Positions 1-4,887 of a DNA stretch of 7,286 nucleotides are shown piece by piece. The notes beneath the pieces were generated by a model. The model saw nothing but the letters and a program-made list of their open reading frames with translations, did not search any database and was not told the DNA's origin. This DNA is from a bacterium (lineage in GTDB: Bacteria > Babelota > Babeliae > Babelales > CAIQNR01). The translations under genes and the position numbers were made by a program. The stretch is from positions 1 through 7,286 of the forward strand of contig CANNBR010000044.1 of assembly GCA_947502805.1 (NCBI GenBank). Direction: 5' to 3'. Positions within the stretch are counted from its first letter, which is position 1. Each line of letters starts with the position of its first letter.

Positions 1-70
1 GTAGTGATAGTGATGCTATTAAGCTCAATGCTGTTATGAATAAAGTTATTTTCTTCAAGTGATTCTCCAT
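1..70 (-). CDS. 5' end of a paralogous exported-protein gene (partial, runs off left edge)
   Basis: The minus strand from position 70 reads ATG followed by 22 open codons to the window edge. These 23 residues (MENHLKKITL, then FITALSLIASLSL) are identical at DNA level to the start of the gene at 164-2212. They form the n-region and hydrophobic core of a Sec signal peptide. The promoter and leader upstream are also identical, so this is the start of a second gene, tandem with and downstream of the complete one, 93 nt after its stop codon. Nothing of the mature protein is visible. It may be a full paralogue or a different protein behind the same export leader. No Shine-Dalgarno sequence is apparent before the ATG, as in the other copy. 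A truncated pseudogene or an assembly duplicate cannot be excluded. Confidence 0.7.
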   Translation of the reverse strand, partial: MENHLKKITLFITALSLIASLSL

Positions 71-91
71 TATGTATGATATTCTAATAGA

Positions 92-119
92 ATTATATCA
101 TATGGGTAAGGAGTGTCAA
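92..119 (-). promoter_or_regulatory. Sigma-70-type promoter of the partial paralogue
   Basis: On the minus strand TTGACA (119-114) and TATAAT (97-92) are both perfect consensus hexamers with a 16-bp spacer. The -10 box ends 21 nt before the ATG at 70, giving a short leader without a clear ribosome binding site. It is an exact copy of the promoter at 2234-2261, so the downstream gene can be expressed independently of readthrough. I see no terminator hairpin in the 38 non-repeated bases (126-163) between the upstream stop codon and this promoter. Confidence 0.7.
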
Positions 120-163
120 GTCTGGGGCGAAATCAAATATGAAGTGCGACGCTAAAACTTTTC

Positions 164-2212
164 TTATTCTAAGCGATGCAATTTGTCAGCTGGTATGATA
201 TCGGCTGGTATGAGGCTATTTATTTCTGCAAGTTGTTCTGTGGTGTGTTCCGAGCCTCTTACTTGAATATCATAATTCTCGATGAGAGTTTTCCTTGGGT
301 CAATTGTTAGAGATTTCATGGTGCTTGTTAATTGTAAGCAGCTATTTGGAGCTAGAATTGCTTTTACTAAAAATATAATTTTTAGTAAAAGCAATTCTCT
401 AAAAAAGTTACCATCTGCTTCTAGCGATAGGACATCAAGTAATGCTTTGGTGTGAAGGCAAAGTTCAGGGCTGCATGTTTTGCATAGGGGGTTTGTTAAG
501 TCGTATCGTTCAAGCACCATTTTTTGCTTAAGGGATCTGGCTCTTCTATGTATTTTATTTCTGTCTAGCTCAATGCATTTATCAAGGAGAGACTCTTTTA
601 TGATTGGGTTTTTTGTGTAGATTGCAAGCCCAAAATACAAAAAACATCGGTCCTCGTAATTAACACTTTCGTCCTTAGTAAATTTGTATGCGCTAATCAT
701 GAGATTTTTTATTTCATCTTTTGTTAGCAAGCTAATTTGGTTGAGATAAATATTCATTGAAGCAATGGAGTATTGTAAGTGATTGGGGTTAATGGTTTTA
801 ATTAATTTTTTGGCCATAATATAATTATTTTTTTCCATTTCAACATTAATCTCTCTAAGCAGAATTATTTCTTCTTCTGCTGGGCCAGCTTGGTTAGAGC
901 CAGAAGCTTTTGCAGGATATGCTAATTCTGGTGCTGGTTTTAGTGAAATGGTTGCTATGAGAGCAGTGGCTTCGGCTATGGTTTTTTCTGCTAGAGCTTT
1001 TTCTGCCAGGGCTTTTTGAATAAGAGCAGCTTTTGCAATAGCAGTATTTTCTGCCATGGCTTCTTTAAGAAAAGCCTCATCATCATCTTTAGCAGCCTTA
1101 CCTTTTTTATTTCCTAAAGCGCTTGGTGTTGGTGTGGTTAAAGTAGCTGCAGTCGCCTTTTTTAGAGCAGCGGAAGCTTCTCTATCTTTTTTCGCTTGCT
1201 CAGCTCGTTGTTCTTCCGTAATTTTTTTTGCTTTTTCTTGTTGAATTTTTCTAAGTTGAGCATCTTCTTCTTCTTTAGATTTTTTTGCAACTTCTAGAGC
1301 ACGTTCTTGTTGTGCTTTTTCTTGTTTATGTTTGCTAGCTTTTTGCGCTGCATCTTTTTTCGCTTGCTCAGCTTCTTGTTCTTGTACAATTTTTTCCTGT
1401 AGCAAAAGAGCAGCCTTATCTATTCGATCTTGTAAAGTTCTTTGTTGTTTGGCAATTTTTCTTGCCTGTTTATCTTCTGCAGATTTTTTTGCAACTTCGA
1501 TATTAGGTTCTTTTTGTTCCATGGTTGCAGGAATCGCTTGTAAATCTTGCGTGGCTTTATTGCATTCGGGAATTGATTGGGATGATTGAATGAGAAGAGT
1601 AATTGGTGCAGCTGAGAGATTAGTAGGCGCCGCTAAAGGAGTTTCTTTGATGAGTCTATATGGAATGGTGACTACTCTATCGACTGGATAGGGTCTATCT
1701 ACCAGGTAGGGTATATGAATGGGTACTTGAACCGGAACATGTTGAATTAAAACGGTTGGTTGAATTTGTTGAAAAATATAGTCAGGAGAGGTACGTACTC
1801 CTTTTCCTCCTGCATAGAGTTTAAATTTTTCAAGTGGAGTACTTCCTGTGGGGAAGTCTGTAAGAAGATGTAAATTATCATCTGTTAATGCAATCGCAAG
1901 TTCGCCATCTGCATTTCTGCAGAGAGTAAAACAAAAAGGTCGATAGCTTTTATGTGCAGTTTTCATAAAAATTTTTATAGTCATGTCTTCGTCATTTTCA
2001 CCAATTGGCTTTGTCATGATGTTTAGTAAGTGGATAGGTGCGCCTTCAGGTGTAAGGGAAATCTTGAGCCCTTCGCTAGTAGTTTGATAAAAAATTGCTT
2101 GAGGTTCATGCATAAAAGGCTGTGTCGGAGCTTGTGCTGCTTGTAGTGATAGTGATGCTATTAAGCTCAATGCTGTTATGAATAAAGTTATTTTCTTCAA
2201 GTGATTCTCCAT
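164..2212 (-). CDS. Large exported coiled-coil protein of unknown function (682 aa)
   Basis: I do not recognise a family. Residues 1-27 are a signal peptide (Lys6-Lys7, hydrophobic core, cleavage near Leu-Gln-Ala-Ala), so the protein is probably exported. Residues about 30-150 look beta-rich and globular. Residues 155-186 form a Val/Pro-alternating segment (HVPVQVPIHIPY, then VDRPYPVDRVVTIPY). A Lys/Glu/Gln/Ala coiled coil runs from about 232 to 350, followed by Ala-rich helix at 370-425 with KALAEKALAEK repeats. Residues 445-630 are helical with TPR-like character and contain a C-x2-C-x4-C-x-H cluster (577-587). Coding repeats exist in the coil, for example 22 identical bases at 1184-1205 and 1352-1373. 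Codons 606-620 lie in a perfect palindrome. The start is set by the signal peptide and promoter; no Shine-Dalgarno is visible. The next gene downstream shares its leader exactly. A scaffold, surface or effector role is inference only. Confidence 0.88.
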   Translation of the reverse strand: MENHLKKITLFITALSLIASLSLQAAQAPTQPFMHEPQAIFYQTTSEGLKISLTPEGAPIHLLNIMTKPIGENDEDMTIKIFMKTAHKSYRPFCFTLCRNADGELAIALTDDNLHLLTDFPTGSTPLEKFKLYAGGKGVRTSPDYIFQQIQPTVLIQHVPVQVPIHIPYLVDRPYPVDRVVTIPYRLIKETPLAAPTNLSAAPITLLIQSSQSIPECNKATQDLQAIPATMEQKEPNIEVAKKSAEDKQARKIAKQQRTLQDRIDKAALLLQEKIVQEQEAEQAKKDAAQKASKHKQEKAQQERALEVAKKSKEEEDAQLRKIQQEKAKKITEEQRAEQAKKDREASAALKKATAATLTTPTPSALGNKKGKAAKDDDEAFLKEAMAENTAIAKAALIQKALAEKALAEKTIAEATALIATISLKPAPELAYPAKASGSNQAGPAEEEIILLREINVEMEKNNYIMAKKLIKTINPNHLQYSIASMNIYLNQISLLTKDEIKNLMISAYKFTKDESVNYEDRCFLYFGLAIYTKNPIIKESLLDKCIELDRNKIHRRARSLKQKMVLERYDLTNPLCKTCSPELCLHTKALLDVLSLEADGNFFRELLLLKIIFLVKAILAPNSCLQLTSTMKSLTIDPRKTLIENYDIQVRGSEHTTEQLAEINSLIPADIIPADKLHRLE
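354..398. repeat. Perfect 45-nt palindrome inside a coding sequence (21-bp arms, 3-nt loop)
   Basis: Arms 354-374 and 378-398 are exact reverse complements around the trinucleotide ATA (375-377). The outer bases begin AGAATTGCTT on the left and end AAGCAATTCT on the right. Pairing fails at 353/399. The element lies within the 682-residue gene, is 45 nt (15 codons) long, keeps frame, and spans the Leu/Ile-rich segment at residues 606-620. In mRNA it would form a very stable hairpin. Confidence 0.97.
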
Positions 2213-2216
2213 TATG

Positions 2217-2244
2217 TATGATATTCTAATAGAATTATATCATA
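2217..2244. promoter_or_regulatory. Inverted repeat across the -10 box and start site (possible operator)
   Basis: TATGATAT (2217-2224) and ATATCATA (2237-2244) are exact reverse complements, 12 bp apart and 20 bp centre to centre. The right arm overlaps the minus-strand -10 box (2234-2239), and the left arm lies in the untranslated leader. That is where a dimeric repressor could block transcription. The same structure is present at 75-102 through the 125-bp repeat. Chance is possible in such AT-rich sequence. Confidence 0.35.
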
Positions 2245-2261
2245 TGGGTAAGGAGTGTCAA
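2234..2261 (-). promoter_or_regulatory. Sigma-70-type promoter for the 682-aa gene
   Basis: The minus strand carries TTGACA at 2261-2256 and TATAAT at 2239-2234, both perfect, with a 16-bp spacer. The -10 box ends 21 nt upstream of the ATG, so transcription should start about 14 nt before it. Both hexamers being consensus suggests a strong housekeeping-type promoter. Confidence 0.75.
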
Positions 2262-2267
2262 GTCTGG

Positions 2268-2400
2268 CGATGTAGTTCCTGGCCCGTAGGAGCTGGACCG
2301 AGTTATATTTATTAAAAGCCATTAAGCCACAGTTGCAACCTGTTTGGTGGTGTCTGCAGAGGGCAACACCTACGCCTTGTTCTAAACAATGATCGAGTGG
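2268..2400. other. GC-rich intergenic island: candidate structured RNA, remnant ORF or dispersed repeat
   Basis: By hand count, 2281-2400 is 58/120 G+C (48%), while 2401-2520 is 22/120 (18%). Plus-strand pairing candidates are CGTAGG (2285-2290) with CCTACG (2369-2374), GGTGT (2349-2353) with ACACC (2366-2370), and a small hairpin around the 8-bp palindrome GTTGCAAC (2332-2339). The first two share two bases, so they are alternatives at the edge. On the minus strand, 2403 to 2212 is open for 63 codons with a Cys/His cluster (CRHHQTGCNC). Its only usual start codon is ATG at 2322, giving 36 residues and ending in a TAATG overlap with the next gene. It does not match any RNA family I can recall with confidence. 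Confidence 0.4.
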
Positions 2401-2436
2401 GTTTTAAGTCTATTTTTTTATTATTTTAAAAAACTA

Positions 2437-2465
2437 TTGACTGGCTGAATTCAATTTGAAATAAT
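2437..2465 (+). promoter_or_regulatory. Sigma-70-type promoter of the two-gene operon
   Basis: TTGACT (2437-2442, 5/6 match) and AATAAT (2460-2465, 5/6 match) are separated by exactly 17 bp. The predicted start near 2472 gives a leader of about 42 nt before the ATG at 2514. No other promoter candidate of similar quality lies between the GC-rich island and the gene. Confidence 0.6.
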
Positions 2466-2475
2466 ATGAATTGAA
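2450..2475. promoter_or_regulatory. Inverted repeat flanking the operon's -10 box (possible operator)
   Basis: TTCAATT (2450-2456) and AATTGAA (2469-2475) are exact reverse complements separated by 12 bp that include the -10 box. The geometry resembles the inverted repeat at the divergent promoter (also a 12-bp gap spanning -10), but the arm sequences differ. In DNA this AT-rich, chance is a serious alternative. Confidence 0.3.
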
Positions 2476-2500
2476 GATAAAAAATTATAAATGAGAAAAA

Positions 2501-2507
2501 AAGGAAG
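2501..2507 (+). promoter_or_regulatory. Ribosome binding site of the 786-aa gene
   Basis: AAGGAAG ends 6 nt before the ATG at 2514 and fixes the start. A 9-codon open frame (2491-2517, MRKKGSVK) covers it and ends in an ATGA overlap with the gene start; it may be coincidental in this A-rich leader. Confidence 0.7.
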
Positions 2508-2513
2508 TGTAAA

Positions 2514-4874
2514 ATGAAAAATTGGTTAAAATCGATGTTGTTTTTAGCAGTAATGGGAGCTCAAGCGAGCACCTATTATCGGCCTGGATTATATGGAAAT
2601 GCGCTATCGGGTCTTTATGCAGAATGTTTTTCAGGGACGTCTATAGTTCCTTTGTATACTCAGTTATTACAGCCACCAGCTTGGTCTTCTGGCTTTGCTA
2701 TAAATAATACAGTTACTACGTATCATTTAGATCCAGTTTTTGCACAAAGTTCTTGGGTTAATTCTGGGCTTACACAGTACACCCCAAAAGCGGGTGGTTT
2801 GGCTGTGTCTGATACTAAACCTTTAACAAATTCAACTTTATTGGGTGGGAATGCTCTTTGGTCCATAAATTCAAAGAATTTGGCTTCTTATATTACTAAT
2901 AATAGTACTACTGGCGATCTTGCGTATTATAATGCAGCGGTTATTGAGTATTTTTCTGCACGATTAGCCATGGCTTCTTCTGCTTTTATTTTTTCACCAA
3001 CGGGAAGTTCGGATCAAAATTCTTTTTTAAATGTGTTGTACCCATCAAGTAATACAACAGCCCTTCAAGAACGAGCAATTGTGTATAAGTTTTTAACTGC
3101 GGCTGAAAATTTATTTTCTTGGTCTCGTTATCTTCGGAACATTACTGTTCCTGATAGTATTGGCCTTGCTACGACTAATGGTAATTCTCAAATTACCCAG
3201 GCATCAGGATTTACGTTGGGCGCATTAGAAACATTTGCAGGTTTAATAGTTATTAATACCAGTAATACCTCTACCTCTGCAATAAGTTCTAGCGGTGTGT
3301 ATGGAATACAGCAGGTCGTGATACCTTCCGGTCAGCCAACACCAGTTCAGGTTTCTAATGTTCCTGCAGGTGCAATGCCAACAATTAGCCCGGCTAAGCA
3401 AGGGTTGATAAATCCTTTGACTTATCCCATCGCGGTTGATGCTCCCTTAAATTCATTAGCTTATAGATTTATGTATCCAGGATTTACCTCATTTGCTGTA
3501 GCTTTGAAAAATCAAAATAATGTTTCATTTTTACCAGTTTCTACTCAGGTGTATGGAATAGCGGCTGGTGGTACAAGTTTATATGCTGTGCAAGAACCTG
3601 CTGATAATTGGGCAAATGCTCCTGTTGCAACGCAAGGATCATTTTTTAGGCAAGTTGCTTTCCAAACAAATAACACAGCAAATTATCAAACGTCTTTAAG
3701 TGGAGGTAGTTATATCCTTGGGGTTGGAGTGATGGGGGGTGGAATGATGGGACTTGTTTCTGCTTCTGCAGCGACAACAAATCCACTTATAACGTTTCAA
3801 TCGGTAAATGCTACTGGATATAATCAATCTTCTGCAAATCCTACTTCCTATACATCAACAACTGTTGATAATTTGAGTTGCCAAGTTCCGGTAACGTATC
3901 CAACTAATTTTTTTGAAGACAAGCAACCGTGGGCAGTAGTGGTGACAGTAACTTCTAGTAGTGGAGCCCTTCAAGCTCCTGCAGTTACCGGTGTTGTGAA
4001 GCTTAATTCATTTGATTTCCCTCTGATGTTTGCTCAAGATCCATTGGCTCAGGGGTATACCGCAAATCCTGTAAAAGATTCGTCAATCACTAGTATGACC
4101 GCTCCTAACAATAAGACCTATGGTAAAAAGAAAACAGGACAGTTGTTAGAAAGTTCATTATTACCTGCTCTTATGGAAAAAACTTCAGTTTCTTTATCAA
4201 ATTCTTGTGGCATAGCCTTTTCACAAAGAGATGTATGGATGGGGATTTCGAATCTTTATGCATTAACTTTGCAGGCCAATTTAGGAACAAAAAATGTAGG
4301 CGCCGACTTTTCAAGCACTAATTATTCATTTGCGTATATGTTTCTCCAGGCTCTTTTTAATGGGCATTTGTATAGTACTACCGCAAGTTCTTTGTACAGT
4401 ATTATGAAAACAAATAATGAGATTATTGGTGAAACTCAGGAAGCTATTCCTAGCCAGGGAGTGATTGGTAACCTTACGTATGATTATGTTACAGAATCAA
4501 AGTTGCCTCTCTATTCGCTTCCTATTTCTTCTACGCCAATAGCAATAACAAATAATACACCCAACGCAAAAGGTATTTGGCCAATAAATGAGCCTCGAAA
4601 AGAACCTCAAGCATCAGATTGGTTGCAACAAGGGACTCCTCTTGATTGGCTCTTTTTAAGAGCATTAATGGTAGGGCGGACCCTTATGGAAAATACTGGT
4701 ATAACTGCTGCAGCTCTTCCTTACATTCAATCGATTATAACTAGTCCAACAACTGCCATTTCTGGATATATTCCACAAGTAAATACCGTGATAAATCTTT
4801 CTCCATCAACTCAAACTTCTGTGTCTACTTCACAAGTGAATACCGTAAATTCTTCATCAACTAATTCAAATTAA
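2514..4874 (+). CDS. Large secreted or surface protein of unknown function (786 aa)
   Basis: I do not recognise a family. Residues 1-18 are a signal peptide (MKNWLKSMLFLAVMGAQA, cleavage before Ser-Thr-Tyr-Tyr). The mature protein is rich in Ser, Thr, Asn, Tyr and Gly with few charged residues, typical of exported beta-rich surface proteins, and has only three cysteines (38, 456, 565). A Gly/Met-rich hydrophobic stretch lies at 397-420. A Trp-containing segment at 692-735 (from NEPRKEPQASDW, then TPLDWLFLRALMVGRTLMEN) looks like the most conserved-type helical part. The last 36 residues are a Ser/Thr/Asn/Gln tail in which QVNTV occurs twice (755-759 and 774-778). It is the first gene of an operon and lies 13 nt before the next gene, which also encodes an exported protein, so the two may act together. 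It does not end in the aromatic residue usual for outer-membrane barrels. Confidence 0.9.
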   Translation: MKNWLKSMLFLAVMGAQASTYYRPGLYGNALSGLYAECFSGTSIVPLYTQLLQPPAWSSGFAINNTVTTYHLDPVFAQSSWVNSGLTQYTPKAGGLAVSDTKPLTNSTLLGGNALWSINSKNLASYITNNSTTGDLAYYNAAVIEYFSARLAMASSAFIFSPTGSSDQNSFLNVLYPSSNTTALQERAIVYKFLTAAENLFSWSRYLRNITVPDSIGLATTNGNSQITQASGFTLGALETFAGLIVINTSNTSTSAISSSGVYGIQQVVIPSGQPTPVQVSNVPAGAMPTISPAKQGLINPLTYPIAVDAPLNSLAYRFMYPGFTSFAVALKNQNNVSFLPVSTQVYGIAAGGTSLYAVQEPADNWANAPVATQGSFFRQVAFQTNNTANYQTSLSGGSYILGVGVMGGGMMGLVSASAATTNPLITFQSVNATGYNQSSANPTSYTSTTVDNLSCQVPVTYPTNFFEDKQPWAVVVTVTSSSGALQAPAVTGVVKLNSFDFPLMFAQDPLAQGYTANPVKDSSITSMTAPNNKTYGKKKTGQLLESSLLPALMEKTSVSLSNSCGIAFSQRDVWMGISNLYALTLQANLGTKNVGADFSSTNYSFAYMFLQALFNGHLYSTTASSLYSIMKTNNEIIGETQEAIPSQGVIGNLTYDYVTESKLPLYSLPISSTPIAITNNTPNAKGIWPINEPRKEPQASDWLQQGTPLDWLFLRALMVGRTLMENTGITAAALPYIQSIITSPTTAISGYIPQVNTVINLSPSTQTSVSTSQVNTVNSSSTNSN

Positions 4875-4876
4875 AA

Positions 4877-4881
4877 AAGGG
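4877..4881 (+). promoter_or_regulatory. Ribosome binding site of the 745-aa gene
   Basis: AAGGG lies inside the 13-nt gap after the preceding stop codon and ends 6 nt before the ATG at 4888. It supports that start over the in-frame ATG at codon 7, and supports translation from a shared operon transcript. Confidence 0.75.
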
Positions 4882-4887
4882 CAAATC

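Larger units (their letters stand above)
1..125. repeat. 125-bp direct repeat, copy A (promoter, leader and signal peptide)
   Basis: Every base from 1 to 125 matches 2143-2267 (offset 2142). Identity stops at 126 (g here, c at 2268). The left limit is the window edge, so the true repeat may be longer. It covers the -35 and -10 boxes, the untranslated leader, the start codon and the first 23 codons of a minus-strand gene. Confidence 0.95.
2143..2267. repeat. 125-bp direct repeat, copy B
   Basis: This stretch is identical to 1-125. It contains the first 23 codons of the 682-residue gene (2212-2144), the untranslated leader, and the promoter up to 6 bp beyond the -35 box. After 2267 the two copies diverge abruptly: copy B continues into the GC-rich island, copy A into the 3' flank of the 682-residue gene. 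Confidence 0.95.

Noticed and set aside
1056..1589. Two plus-strand open frames rich in Ser, Cys, Ala and Phe (1056-1244 and 1332-1589)
   Set aside because: They are antisense to the coiled-coil codons of the 682-aa gene; their composition mirrors Lys/Ala/Glu codons, and they lack ribosome binding sites.
2268..2400. Possible 6S RNA, SRP RNA, tmRNA or RNase P RNA in the GC-rich island
   Set aside because: I looked for diagnostic segments (SRP GGAAG tetraloop region, tmRNA acceptor and T-arm, RNase P conserved core, the large 6S bubble) and did not find them clearly. It is kept only as an unassigned candidate.
2522..2707. Plus-strand frame of 61 codons inside the 786-aa gene; also 5486-5710 and 6075-6353 inside the 745-aa gene
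   Set aside because: Alternate frames nested fully within well-supported genes, without ribosome binding sites, and less plausible as proteins than the signal-peptide-bearing frames.
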